64,000 nt of DNA from Desmospora profundinema (GCF_031454155.1 NZ_JAVDQG010000003.1:62001-126000); one strand, 5' to 3'. Counted from the first letter of the stretch, positions 51,422 to 60,367 are shown. Notes: generated by a model from the sequence alone, not told the origin. Program-made: numbers and translations.

Positions 51422-52189
51422 ATGCGGTTGAAAGAGAAAGTCTGCCTCATTACCGGGGCGGGCGGGGGAATGGGAAAGACGGCGGCTCGCATGTTTGCGG
51501 AGGAAGGAGCCAACGTCGCTGTGCTGGAGATCGATGAAACGGCAGGAAGGCAGACAGCGGCGGAAATTCAGGCAGCCGGGGGGGCGGCGGAGTATTTTCA
51601 CTGTGACGTTGCAAGCGAGGAGAGTGTCAAACAGGCGGTAGAACGGGCCGTTCAGTCACTCGGACCCGTGGAGGTGCTTTATAACAACGCCGGTATCATG
51701 CCGCCGGATGACCGATCGGTGATTGACACGGAGGAGGCGGTCTGGGACCGGGTCTACGGAATCAATGTCAAAGGGATCTATCTGATGTGTAAACACACCA
51801 TCCCTCGGATGATGGATCAGGGGAAGGGATCGATTATCAACATCGCTTCCTTTGTCGCCTTCATGGGATGCAGCGTACCCCAGGATGCTTACACCGCTTC
51901 CAAGGGGGCCGTCGTATCCCTGACCAAATCGCTGGCCATCCAGTTTCGACCCCAGGGGATTCGAAGCAATGCCATCTGTCCCGGTCCCATCGAGACCCCG
52001 CTGATGACCGATTGGCTGCTTCAGGATGAACAGGCGCGCCAGATCCGGCTCAGCCGACAGCCCAGCGGCCGCTTTGGACGGGCGGAAGACATCGTTCATT
52101 GCGCGGTTTATCTGGCCTCCGATGAAGCGGAATGGACCAACGGCTCCATCATCCACATTGATGGAGGCATTACCAGCAACTATTTTTAA
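51422..52189 (+). CDS. Short-chain dehydrogenase/reductase
   Basis: Classical SDR of 255 residues. Cofactor site TGAGGGMGKTAA, NNAG motif YNNAGIMPP, and the catalytic YTASK preceded by NIASFVAF. Asp after the second strand (LEIDE) suggests NAD preference. AGGGAGGGGAAACG precedes the ATG at 51422; the frame is open from 51395. In this operon it could oxidise the alcohol of a gamma-glutamylated amino alcohol, which is inference. Confidence 0.9.
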   Translation: MRLKEKVCLITGAGGGMGKTAARMFAEEGANVAVLEIDETAGRQTAAEIQAAGGAAEYFHCDVASEESVKQAVERAVQSLGPVEVLYNNAGIMPPDDRSVIDTEEAVWDRVYGINVKGIYLMCKHTIPRMMDQGKGSIINIASFVAFMGCSVPQDAYTASKGAVVSLTKSLAIQFRPQGIRSNAICPGPIETPLMTDWLLQDEQARQIRLSRQPSGRFGRAEDIVHCAVYLASDEAEWTNGSIIHIDGGITSNYF

Positions 52190-52252
52190 ACGGTAAAACA
52201 GGAGGGCCGTTCTGATCATTACGATTTTTTACATCAATTTCATTTTTAGGAA

Positions 52253-52526
52253 ATGCGAGCGGGAGTCCCCCTCATTATCCTCTCCGTCTTCGGAGCCGTA
52301 CTCATGTATTGCCTCAGCATGATCTCCCTCTTCATTCTGCGCAAAAAAGAGCCCCATCTGGAGCGGCCCTTTCGCGTCTATTACCCGGTCATGCGAGGTA
52401 TCGCCCTCGCTTTGGGACTGTTGTCCCTGTACAGTGTGGTCAAATACAGCCTGCCGTTCCTGGGCTTCCATATCCCGCTTATCATCGTCATCCTGGGAAC
52501 CTTTTGTTTGGCCATTTTCTACTGCC
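52253..52526 (+). pseudogene. C-terminal remnant of an ethanolamine/APC-type permease
   Basis: About 90 codons that look like the end of an amino acid-polyamine-organocation permease: LSVFGAVLMYCLSMISLF, then RKKEPHLERPFRVYYP and two more helices. The GAVxMYxxSMxSLFxLRxxEPxLxRPF pattern is typical for ethanolamine permeases. A stop codon is immediately upstream in frame and the N-terminal three quarters are absent. After about 52526 the frame runs into unrelated sequence. Confidence 0.55.
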
Positions 52527-52673
52527 CGCATGTTCGATGTTCAAGCGGGATGTCGGCTCTATCACTTATCGGACCGGGTCGGGTAACCCGTACCGGCGGG
52601 GATGTTCCATATGTAGATCCAGGCCCACTTCTCACCATTTTGTGGGCGCTGGGACGACAGGGTCAGACACTCC

Positions 52674-52940
52674 TTAGAAGAAGCTTCCGAAGAAGGTTAC
52701 AAATTCTCCCCTGCGGAGATTGATGGTACCCCGGTTGAAAGCGAAGAATGAGTTAAAAACAACCACTCTTCTTCCCAAACAGGTCACGGTGATGAAATCA
52801 CCGGGTCTTAACCGGATCCTGGCTACTTGTAAGCCGAAGAAAACACAGGCTAGATTGAATGCAGTCCCAGGGCGAACGTTGATCGTTCCGGGCGTCTGCC
52901 CGATGATACCGCTACTAATTTGACGGGTTTTGACAGCCAC
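52674..52940 (-). CDS. Small beta-rich hypothetical protein, 88 residues
   Basis: Not recognised. GTG start with the near-perfect AAAGGAGGTTG upstream (52950-52960), which supports a real gene. The sequence has repeated strand-turn patterns (GTINVRPGTAFNLACVF, RIRLRPGDFITVTCLG, GTINLRRGEFVTFFG) with two Cys, suggesting a small secreted or structural beta protein such as a spore-surface component. That role is a guess. The 290 bp from 52941 to 53234 show nothing else I can name. Confidence 0.5.
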   Translation of the reverse strand: MAVKTRQISSGIIGQTPGTINVRPGTAFNLACVFFGLQVARIRLRPGDFITVTCLGRRVVVFNSFFAFNRGTINLRRGEFVTFFGSFF

Positions 52941-53234
52941 TGTTTTTCAACCTCCTTTACTTTTTATCTATCTATGCAAAAAAGGTTGATCAGGATATAA
53001 TCTTCTGTCCATGCGAGGAATATTGGACGCAAACAAAAAAGAACCCATTTTTTCGATTCAATTGAATCTCTGAGAGGTTCCAAGTTTATTATCATCCACC
53101 ATGGAGGATCAATTTCTAGGTTTCTTTATGATCGATTCGGAATCCGTTTTTTTTCTGCTGTCTTCAAGCACAGAAGCAGGAATAGCTTGATAGCGAATGC
53201 AATGCCGATAGATAAAAGAATCAAATCATCGTTT

Positions 53235-53603
53235 TCATTCCGGGTTCTCCGCTTTTAACTCCGCCTCCATCGCTTTTCTTTCCGGACTCCCCTCCGGAGC
53301 CCATCGGATATGGCCCGGCACCAGCAGATCGGGATTCGTTCCAAAATGGCGGATCAATCCTGCTCGGATCGCTTCAGGAAACAGGTGGGCATGATGGGCG
53401 AGGAATCCGGCCCCATACCGCTTGTAGCTGGGGTGGCGTTCGTCCCAGTTCCGGTCGTACCAAAACTCCACACTCTGGTTCCAATACGCCTCCAAGATCC
53501 CCATCGCCGCTTCCATTTGTTCCCGTGCCGGCAGGGAAGGATCTTTCACCCGCGGCCACAGCTCGTTTTTTATTTCCTCCCGTTCTTCCTCGGTCCATGC
53601 CAT
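53235..53603 (-). CDS. Hypothetical protein, 122 residues
   Basis: Not recognised. Helical and rich in Trp, Tyr and His (LEAYWNQSVEFWYDRNW, RYGAGFLAHHAHLFPEAIRAG), probably a small soluble domain. The frame is open from 53633, but GGAGGGATGG before the ATG at 53603 selects that start. It is divergent from the sigma-54 activator and might share its control region. Confidence 0.6.
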   Translation of the reverse strand: MAWTEEEREEIKNELWPRVKDPSLPAREQMEAAMGILEAYWNQSVEFWYDRNWDERHPSYKRYGAGFLAHHAHLFPEAIRAGLIRHFGTNPDLLVPGHIRWAPEGSPERKAMEAELKAENPE

Positions 53604-53728
53604 GTTCCATCCCTCCGGAAAGCGTGGTTGCATCTAGACTATAACGAATCCTTCACCTAAAATGAAGATGACGAATTTTCGGCACATTATGACGGCGATT
53701 CGGCAGCTTGTACGGGGGAGGGATCGAG

Positions 53729-55111
53729 ATGGACCGATTGCAGCAAGGGATGTTGTTGGAAGTGCTACGTTCGATCGATGAGGGGATTCACGTGGTGGAT
53801 GTGGATGGAATCACGGTGTTTTACAACGAACAGGCAGCGGCGCTGGACGGCCTCTCCCGGGAGGAGGTGACCGGGGTGCACGTGCTGGAGGTGTTCCCTT
53901 CCCTTACTCCCAAGACCAGCACATTGATCAAGGTGTTGGAGACGGGCAAGCCCATTTACAATCAGCAGCAGGCCTATGCCAACCGGCATGGTGAGCGGAT
54001 CGTCACCGTTAATACGACATTGCCGTTAGTAGTGGAAGGTCGGCTGGTAGGGGCGTTGGAGGTGGCCAAGGATGTGACGCGGATTCAGGAGCTGTCGGAA
54101 CGACTGATCGATCTGGAGCAGCGGGTGGGGGCCGGCGTCCGTAAATCACCTGTACAGGGGCAGGAACTCTACCGCTTTGACCAGATCATAACCCAGGATC
54201 CGGCCATGGAACGAGAGATTCTGCGGGCACGGCGGGCGACCGCCACCCGCTCTCCCGTTCTGGTGGTGGGAGAGACGGGAACAGGGAAGGAATTGGTGGT
54301 GCAATCGATCCACTCCGGTTCCCCTCGTAAGGGGCAGCCGTTTATCGCTCAGAACTGTGCCGCCATCCCCGCCTCCTTGCTGGAAGGGGTTTTGTTCGGA
54401 ACGGCCAAGGGAGCGTTCACAGGGGCGGAGGATCGGCCGGGGTTGTTTGAGCTGGCGGCTGGAGGAACCCTCTTTCTGGACGAAATCCACACGATGCCGG
54501 TGGAACTGCAGGCGAAACTGCTGCGGGTGTTGGAGGATCAGATGGTGCGGCGGGTGGGGGATGTGCGGTTGCGCCCTGTCGATGTCCGCATTTTGGCTGC
54601 CACCAATGAGGATCCTGTCGTCAGTCTGAAGGAGGGGAGGCTGCGTAAGGATTTGTTTTATCGGTTGCATGTGGTTCGTATTCAACTTCCCCCCCTGCGG
54701 GAGCGGCCGGGGGACATCCCCTTGTTGACCCGTCACTTTATTCGTAAGCTCAACTATCAGTTCGGCACGCTGGTGACGGATGTTTCCCCGGAAGTAGCGG
54801 ATCGGTTTCAGCGTTATGCCTGGCCTGGTAATGTGCGGGAGTTGGAACATGCGATTGAAGGGGCGATGAACCAAGTGGAGGGAGACCGGATCGAGATGGA
54901 GCATCTGCCGCCCCACCTCGATGAGGATCGGTCCCTGGCTAAGCCGGGTGAGGCGGAAATGCCTCTTCCCCTTTGGCTGGAGTCCATGGAAAGGGAAGCA
55001 ATCCGGCAAGCCCTTGCGGCAACCAGTGGCAATGTCAGACAGGCAGCCTGCCGCCTGGGGATTCCCCGCCAAACACTCCAGTATAAGCTAAAAAAATGGG
55101 AGATGCGTTGA
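53729..55111 (+). CDS. Sigma-54-dependent activator, KamR/RocR-like
   Basis: A 460-residue enhancer-binding protein. An N-terminal PAS domain (about 10-125; IDEGIHVVDVDGITVFYNEQA), a central AAA+ domain with Walker A GETGTGKE, the sigma-54 contact loop GAFTGA and Walker B GGTLFLDEIH, and a C-terminal Fis-type helix-turn-helix (GNVRQAACRLGIPRQTLQYKL). GGGGGAGGG precedes the ATG at 53729. The adjacent -24/-12 promoter at 55197 and the lysine genes make it the likely regulator of lysine catabolism, as described for KamR in Bacillus. Confidence 0.92.
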   Translation: MDRLQQGMLLEVLRSIDEGIHVVDVDGITVFYNEQAAALDGLSREEVTGVHVLEVFPSLTPKTSTLIKVLETGKPIYNQQQAYANRHGERIVTVNTTLPLVVEGRLVGALEVAKDVTRIQELSERLIDLEQRVGAGVRKSPVQGQELYRFDQIITQDPAMEREILRARRATATRSPVLVVGETGTGKELVVQSIHSGSPRKGQPFIAQNCAAIPASLLEGVLFGTAKGAFTGAEDRPGLFELAAGGTLFLDEIHTMPVELQAKLLRVLEDQMVRRVGDVRLRPVDVRILAATNEDPVVSLKEGRLRKDLFYRLHVVRIQLPPLRERPGDIPLLTRHFIRKLNYQFGTLVTDVSPEVADRFQRYAWPGNVRELEHAIEGAMNQVEGDRIEMEHLPPHLDEDRSLAKPGEAEMPLPLWLESMEREAIRQALAATSGNVRQAACRLGIPRQTLQYKLKKWEMR

Positions 55112-55126
55112 TCTTGATGGAAGGAG

Positions 55127-55153
55127 AGGTGCTGAAAATTCGGCGCCTTTTTT
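55127..55153 (+). terminator. Terminator between the activator gene and kdd
   Basis: AGGTGC and GCGCCT pair around a 10-base loop and are followed by six T, 15 bases after the activator stop codon. It separates the activator from the sigma-54 operon. Confidence 0.65.
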
Positions 55154-55196
55154 GGTGTGGAAACGGCTCATCATGCGTTTGAAAGCCACCGAACCA

Positions 55197-55213
55197 TTGG
55201 CACAAGAATTGCA
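55197..55213 (+). promoter_or_regulatory. Sigma-54 (-24/-12) promoter of the lysine operon
   Basis: TTGGCAC and TTGCA with GG (55199-55200) and GC (55211-55212) exactly 12 bases apart, matching the TGGCAC-N5-TTGC consensus. Transcription would start near 55224, about 30 bases before kdd. An activator gene of the proper class lies directly upstream. Confidence 0.85.
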
Positions 55214-55255
55214 GTATTACTTATGTGACCGTTATCGGGGAGGTGAATCGTTGGA

Positions 55256-56320
55256 ATGGAATTACTTGGGGATCAATCGCATCCGTTGGGGTTGCACCGG
55301 GTGATCGAGCCTCGGGGAATGTTGCCGCAACCGGCGTGGAAAGTGGATGCGGAACCGGTGTGCCGGGATCGGGAACTCTTGATTGATGTGCAATGTCTCA
55401 ATATCGACTCCGCCTCCTTCAACCAGCTGAAAGAAGCGGCCGGACAGGATCCCGAAAAGGTAAAGGATCGGATTGCGGCGATTGTGGCGGAACGGGGAAA
55501 GATGCATAACCCCGTCACCGGTTCCGGCGGGATGTTGATCGGTACCGTCTTCGAAGTGGGAGCCCGCTTTCCCGGTGCCGACCGGCTGTGCAAAGGTGAT
55601 CGCTTGGCTACACTGGTCTCTCTTACCCTCACCCCGCTTCATCTGGTCTCGATTGATGAGGTGGATATGAAAACGGGGCAGGTGCGGGTCCAGGGGAAGG
55701 CGGTCCTGTTCGCAAGCGGTCCGTTCGCCCTGTTGCCGCATGATTTGCCGGAACATCTGTCCCTGGCTGTGCTGGATGTATGCGGCGCTCCTGCTCAAAC
55801 CGCCCGGATCGTAGGACGGGGCCAGACGGTAGTGGTGCTGGGAGCCGGGGGGAAATCGGGATTGTTGTGCCTCGCCCAGGCCCGGCGGCGGCTGGGCGAT
55901 TCCGGATGTCTGCTTGCGCTGGAGTCACGACAGGAAGCGTGTGACGAGATTCGTCGGTTACAACTGGCGGATAATGTGATTCAGGTGGATGCGCGCAATC
56001 CCGTAGCCGTGCTGGAGGCGGTGGAGGCGGCTACCGGGGGCGGGTTGGCCGATTGGACGATCAATTGCGTCAATGTGACGGATACCGAGCTCTCCTCCAT
56101 CTTGGCGACCCGTGACGGCGGAGGGGTCTACTTTTTCAGCACCGCGATTCGTTTCACAGCGGCCGCCCTCGGGGCGGAAGGAGTGGGGCGGGATGTGCGG
56201 ATGTGGATCGGCAACGGGTACGCCCCTGGACATGCAGACCTGGCTCTAAACACCTTACGGGAGAGGCCGGATCTTCTGCGGTTGTTCCAGTCCCGCTACG
56301 CTGCGCCTGTTCACGGTTGA
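55256..56320 (+). CDS. kdd: L-erythro-3,5-diaminohexanoate dehydrogenase
   Basis: NAD-dependent enzyme that oxidatively deaminates 3,5-diaminohexanoate to 3-keto-5-aminohexanoate, in the aminomutase route of lysine degradation. HRVIEPRGMLPQPAWKVDA, VKDRIAAIVAERGKMHNPVTGSGG and the Rossmann-like VVVLGAGGKSGLLCLAQARR identify it. 354 residues. GGGAGGTGA is 10 bases before the ATG. The genes kce and kal, for the next steps, are not in this window. Confidence 0.93.
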   Translation: MELLGDQSHPLGLHRVIEPRGMLPQPAWKVDAEPVCRDRELLIDVQCLNIDSASFNQLKEAAGQDPEKVKDRIAAIVAERGKMHNPVTGSGGMLIGTVFEVGARFPGADRLCKGDRLATLVSLTLTPLHLVSIDEVDMKTGQVRVQGKAVLFASGPFALLPHDLPEHLSLAVLDVCGAPAQTARIVGRGQTVVVLGAGGKSGLLCLAQARRRLGDSGCLLALESRQEACDEIRRLQLADNVIQVDARNPVAVLEAVEAATGGGLADWTINCVNVTDTELSSILATRDGGGVYFFSTAIRFTAAALGAEGVGRDVRMWIGNGYAPGHADLALNTLRERPDLLRLFQSRYAAPVHG

Positions 56321-56372
56321 TGCTGCATGTTTCTATTACGATCCCGATAATACGATGAAAGGGTGGAATCGC

Positions 56373-57683
56373 ATGCGAGATTGGCGCGAAGTGGAACTGT
56401 GGAAAGACGTAACGGAGGAGCAGTGGAATGATTGGTTGTGGCAGTTGACCCATACCATTCGCAAGATGGAAGATCTGGAGAAGGTGATCAATCTCACTCC
56501 GGATGAAACCGGAGGCGTGGGGATCGCCAACCAGACGATCCCGCTGAATATCACCCCTTATTACGCGCTGCAGATGGACCCTGATGATCCCTCCGATCCG
56601 ATCCGGATGCAGTCGGTTCCCATCTCCACTGAATTGGAACAGACGCGCTACGATATGGAGGATCCCCTGTTGGAGGATACGGATTCCCCGGTTCCGGGAT
56701 TAACCCATCGGTATCCGGACCGGGTATTGTTCCTCATCACCAACCAGTGCTCCATGTATTGCCGGTATTGCACCCGCCGCCGTTTTTCCGGTCAGATCGG
56801 GATGGGCGTTCCCAAGAAGCAGATGGATGCCTGTATCGATTACATCCGCAACACACCGGAGGTACGGGATGTTCTCTTGTCCGGCGGGGACGGGCTGCTG
56901 GTTAACGACCGCATCCTGGAGTATCTGCTGAAGAACTTGCGGGACATTCCCCATTTGGAGATTATCCGCATCGGCACCCGCGCCCCGGTGGTGTTTCCGC
57001 AACGAATCACGGAGGATCTCTGCACCATTTTGAAAAAATATCACCCGGTTTGGCTCAACACCCACTTTAACCATCCCAAGGAGCTGACACCGGAAGCAAA
57101 GCGGGCTTGTGAAATGCTGGCAGATGCCGGTGTTCCCCTGGGGAATCAGGCTGTCATCCTGGCCGGGATCAATGACTGCCCACATGTGATGAAAAAATTG
57201 AACTACGAATTGGTCAAAATCCGGGTCCGTCCCTACTATATCTATCAGTGCGACTTGTCCGAAGGCATCGGCCACTTCCGCGCCCCCATTTCCAAGGGAT
57301 TGGAAATCATGGAATACCTGCGGGGTCATACCTCCGGTTACTCGGTGCCCACTTTTGTGGTTGACGCTCCCGGCGGCGGCGGTAAAATCCCCGTCATGCC
57401 CAACTACGTCGTCTCACAAAGCTCTCAGAAGACCATCCTGCGTAACTTTGAAGGAGTGATCACCTCTTATCCCGAGCCGCGGAACTATCAGGAGCACGAC
57501 AAAGAAAATTGCGACTTTTGCCGCGATGCAGCTGGTAGAAACGCTGGGGTCGCCTCTCTGATGGCTGATGAGCGTCTCAATCTGGAGCCCAAAGTCCTCT
57601 ACCGAGAGGAACGTCGTGGTGACTTTGAGCGGCGGAAACGCAAGGTGCCCAAAGCGGCCGCTGCCGCCAAATCCACCACTTGA
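56373..57683 (+). CDS. kamA: Lysine 2,3-aminomutase
   Basis: Radical SAM, PLP-dependent enzyme that interconverts L-lysine and L-beta-lysine. The [4Fe-4S] motif is CSMYCRYC, the PLP Lys lies in SQSSQKTILRNFEG, and DAPGGGGKIPVMPNY is the conserved C-terminal segment with metal-binding Cys residues near CDFC. The frame is open upstream, but AAAGGGTGG 6 bases before the ATG at 56373 gives 436 residues, the usual size. Second gene of the sigma-54 operon. Confidence 0.97.
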   Translation: MRDWREVELWKDVTEEQWNDWLWQLTHTIRKMEDLEKVINLTPDETGGVGIANQTIPLNITPYYALQMDPDDPSDPIRMQSVPISTELEQTRYDMEDPLLEDTDSPVPGLTHRYPDRVLFLITNQCSMYCRYCTRRRFSGQIGMGVPKKQMDACIDYIRNTPEVRDVLLSGGDGLLVNDRILEYLLKNLRDIPHLEIIRIGTRAPVVFPQRITEDLCTILKKYHPVWLNTHFNHPKELTPEAKRACEMLADAGVPLGNQAVILAGINDCPHVMKKLNYELVKIRVRPYYIYQCDLSEGIGHFRAPISKGLEIMEYLRGHTSGYSVPTFVVDAPGGGGKIPVMPNYVVSQSSQKTILRNFEGVITSYPEPRNYQEHDKENCDFCRDAAGRNAGVASLMADERLNLEPKVLYREERRGDFERRKRKVPKAAAAAKSTT

Positions 57684-57693
57684 GGATGTTGGA

Positions 57694-58746
57694 ATGAAGC
57701 GGATCCAATCCTGTGCGGTGTTCGGCCTGGCGAAAAATGTGGGAAAGACCACCGTCCTCAACGCGATGGCAGAACGGGCCGACAGGGACCGGGTGAGGGT
57801 GGGGCTCGTCAGCGTCGGAGTGGATGGGGAGAAGTGGGACGTATGGAGTCTGCGGGAGAAGCCGCCCATTCAGGTTCCTGCTGATGGATGGGTGGCGACC
57901 GCGGCCTCCCTGTTGGAGATCGAGAAGGGAGATTGGGAGTGGGTGGAGGAAACCGGCATCCATTCCCCGCTGGGGCCGGTGATGATCGCCCGTGCCCGCA
58001 CAACGACAACGGTTAAGTTGGCCGGAGTTCATCGCAGCCGGGGTGTGTCGGAGGTGTTGAAACGGATGGATCGCCTGGGGGTGGAGCTGGCCCTGGTGGA
58101 TGGCGCCTACGATCGCAAGGTGGCTGGTGATCCCTGGTTGACCGATACGGCTGTGGCCGTCGCCGGTGCGGTCATGGGGCCGTCATTGGATGAGGTCGTG
58201 AAAGGGGTATCCCATTGGTGGTCTGTCGCCGGTTTACCGGCGGCAACGGATCCTGTGCTGCGGCAGGCGGGGATGAAAGCCCGTACTACGGGCCGGTTGG
58301 TGGGGGTGCGGGGAGAAGCGATTGTTCCCCTTCCCTATCCCTCCCTGCTCATGCAGGGGGAAGAGTGGCAGCGGGAACTGGAACGGGAAGAATGGACCGG
58401 ATTGGCCGTTCCCGGTGCGTTGACAGAGTCCGGCCTGGCGATGTTGTTGCGGAGCAAACGTCCGCTGGAGTTGATCCTGTCCGATCCCACCCGCTGTTTT
58501 GTTTCTCGAAGCGGTTTGCGCCGTTGGTTTCGCATCGGGGGGCAGTTGGGCTATTTACGTCCGCTCCGCTTGCGGGCTTGGGCAGTCAATCCGGTTTCTC
58601 CCGATGGATATGGACTGAACCCCCGTTCTCTGTGTGAACGGATCGGGGAGGTGGTTCACCCCGTTCCCGTGGTGGACGTCAAACGCGAGGGCTGGCCCTA
58701 CTCCGTGCTGCGAAAGGAGGGAGAAACCGGTGCCGTGGATGGATAA
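57694..58746 (+). CDS. kamB: KamB-like P-loop protein of the lysine operon
   Basis: A 350-residue protein with a Walker A motif GLAKNVGKTT at residues 11-20. The rest is not a known domain to me. A P-loop protein of unknown function occurs between kamA and the MutS-like kamC in clostridial and fusobacterial lysine clusters, so the name follows synteny. A role in reactivation or assembly of the aminomutase has been proposed for such genes but is not shown. ATG at 57694; the longer frame overlaps kamA. It overlaps kamC by 17 bases. Confidence 0.75.
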   Translation: MKRIQSCAVFGLAKNVGKTTVLNAMAERADRDRVRVGLVSVGVDGEKWDVWSLREKPPIQVPADGWVATAASLLEIEKGDWEWVEETGIHSPLGPVMIARARTTTTVKLAGVHRSRGVSEVLKRMDRLGVELALVDGAYDRKVAGDPWLTDTAVAVAGAVMGPSLDEVVKGVSHWWSVAGLPAATDPVLRQAGMKARTTGRLVGVRGEAIVPLPYPSLLMQGEEWQRELEREEWTGLAVPGALTESGLAMLLRSKRPLELILSDPTRCFVSRSGLRRWFRIGGQLGYLRPLRLRAWAVNPVSPDGYGLNPRSLCERIGEVVHPVPVVDVKREGWPYSVLRKEGETGAVDG

Positions 58747-60367
58747 CCAGTCCCGGCGGGCGCTTCGGTGGGCGGAGATATGGGATCGATTCCGACCGCT
58801 TACCCCGATGGGGCAGCGTGCGAAGAAAGCGCTGTCCCCATTTATGCCTACTGAAGTGGCAACTTGGGAATGCCATTTGGATGAACAGGAGCGTTGCCTA
58901 AAGCGAGCGGAACAAGATCCGGACTGGGAGAGCCGCGTGGGGGAAAGCCTTTCCAGAATCCCCGATGTAGAACCGGTGGTAACCCAATTGGAACGGGGAG
59001 GGGTTCCGCCGATTGTAGGCTGGTTCCGGTTAAAGGCGCTGGTATGGCATGGCCGAAAGCTGGCAGCCGAGTGGCCGTTGGGAGAGAGAGAGTCGATTCT
59101 GCGTGATCGCAAAGCCTGGGAAGCGGTGTGGCGTATTGTAAACCCCGGCCCGGTGGCACAACCGTCCTTTGCTCTGGATGACGCCCTTGATCCCCGACTG
59201 TCTTCGTTGAGGCGGAAGGTAGCCCAATGGGAGAGGGAACGGATGGATGCCGAAGAGGAACGGGCCCGTGAGGTGGAACGGCAGCATCATGTGAGACGGA
59301 ACAGGGACGGGGAGTGGATCGTGGAAAGAGAGAGCGTTCCTTATCGAGCCTTGCTGTCGGATCCTCGGGTGGAGCGGGTGCGGGAGACTCCCTTTGAAGG
59401 GGTGTTCCGTCCGCTTGGTACGGATCGGGGACGACAGGCTTTCTCCCGTCGTCAACAAGCGGAAGAAGAATTGGAACAGGTGGAACAGGAAGTGCTCGCC
59501 TCTCTGGCGGAACAGATGCGCCCCCATCTCCATAATCTGCGGCAGATGCTCTTAGAAGTGGTCCGGATTGATCTTCAGTGGGCTCGTATTCAGACTGCCC
59601 GGGAATGGAACGGGATCCGTCCCCGCCTAGATGCAGATGCTTTCCGCCTGGAGGGGGCGGTTCATCCCTTGACAGCGTCAGCACTAGCACGGCAGGGGCG
59701 TACGTTTACCCCGCTTGATGTGACGATCGATCGGGGGGCGACGGTAGTGATCGGCCCCAATATGGGGGGGAAAACGATGGCTATAAAGACGGTGGGGCTG
59801 ATTGCCGCTCTGGGTCAGTTCGGCTTTTTTGTGCCGGCTCGTTCCTGTCGGATGCCCCTGGTTTCCTGGATTCGGGCGGTAATCGGGGACGGCCAGGATG
59901 AACGGGATGGTCTCAGCACCTTTGCTGCCGAGGTGGTGCGAGTGGCGGAGGGGATGAACCGGACGGACGGCGGGTTGTTGCTGTTAGACGAAGTGGGCCG
60001 CGGAACCAATCCCGACGAGGGAGCGGCTTTGGCAGCGGCGGTGGCGGAAGCCTTGGCCGCCTCCCCGTTCTGGTCGTTTCAGTCCACCCATTTTCGCGAG
60101 GTGTTGGAGGTGGCGGGAATTCGTATTTACCGTACGGCCGGTCTGAAAAATCCGCACACATGGAAGGACGATGGCGGTGTATCGGTGGATTACCGACTGC
60201 TCCCCGGTGCCGGGGAGGGGGTTCCTCGCCAGGCCCTCCTCATCGCCGAGGGATTGGGACTAGCGCCAAACGTGTTGGAAGGGGCGCGGAGACGGATCAA
60301 AGGGACGCTGCTCAGAGAGGAGGAAGGGGATGGAAGCCAAACTGCGGTTGGACGAAAATCAGATTAA
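58730..60367 (+). CDS. kamC: KamC-like MutS-family ATPase of the lysine operon
   Basis: A 545-residue protein with a C-terminal MutS-type ATPase: Walker A VIGPNMGGKTMAIKTV, signature region LSTFAAEVVRV, Walker B GGLLLLDEVGRG and the trailing STHF. It lacks the mismatch-binding domain of MutS1 and the Smr domain of MutS2. In this operon it probably serves the cobalamin- and PLP-dependent mutase, for example as a chaperone or reactivase, rather than DNA repair. GTG start with AAAGGAGGGAG 6 bases upstream; it overlaps kamD by 38 bases. Confidence 0.82.
   Translation: MPWMDNQSRRALRWAEIWDRFRPLTPMGQRAKKALSPFMPTEVATWECHLDEQERCLKRAEQDPDWESRVGESLSRIPDVEPVVTQLERGGVPPIVGWFRLKALVWHGRKLAAEWPLGERESILRDRKAWEAVWRIVNPGPVAQPSFALDDALDPRLSSLRRKVAQWERERMDAEEERAREVERQHHVRRNRDGEWIVERESVPYRALLSDPRVERVRETPFEGVFRPLGTDRGRQAFSRRQQAEEELEQVEQEVLASLAEQMRPHLHNLRQMLLEVVRIDLQWARIQTAREWNGIRPRLDADAFRLEGAVHPLTASALARQGRTFTPLDVTIDRGATVVIGPNMGGKTMAIKTVGLIAALGQFGFFVPARSCRMPLVSWIRAVIGDGQDERDGLSTFAAEVVRVAEGMNRTDGGLLLLDEVGRGTNPDEGAALAAAVAEALAASPFWSFQSTHFREVLEVAGIRIYRTAGLKNPHTWKDDGGVSVDYRLLPGAGEGVPRQALLIAEGLGLAPNVLEGARRRIKGTLLREEEGDGSQTAVGRKSD

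Noticed and set aside
54146-55072. 308-residue minus-strand frame opposite the sigma-54 activator
   Set aside because: Antisense to the AAA+ domain; no domain and no start signal.
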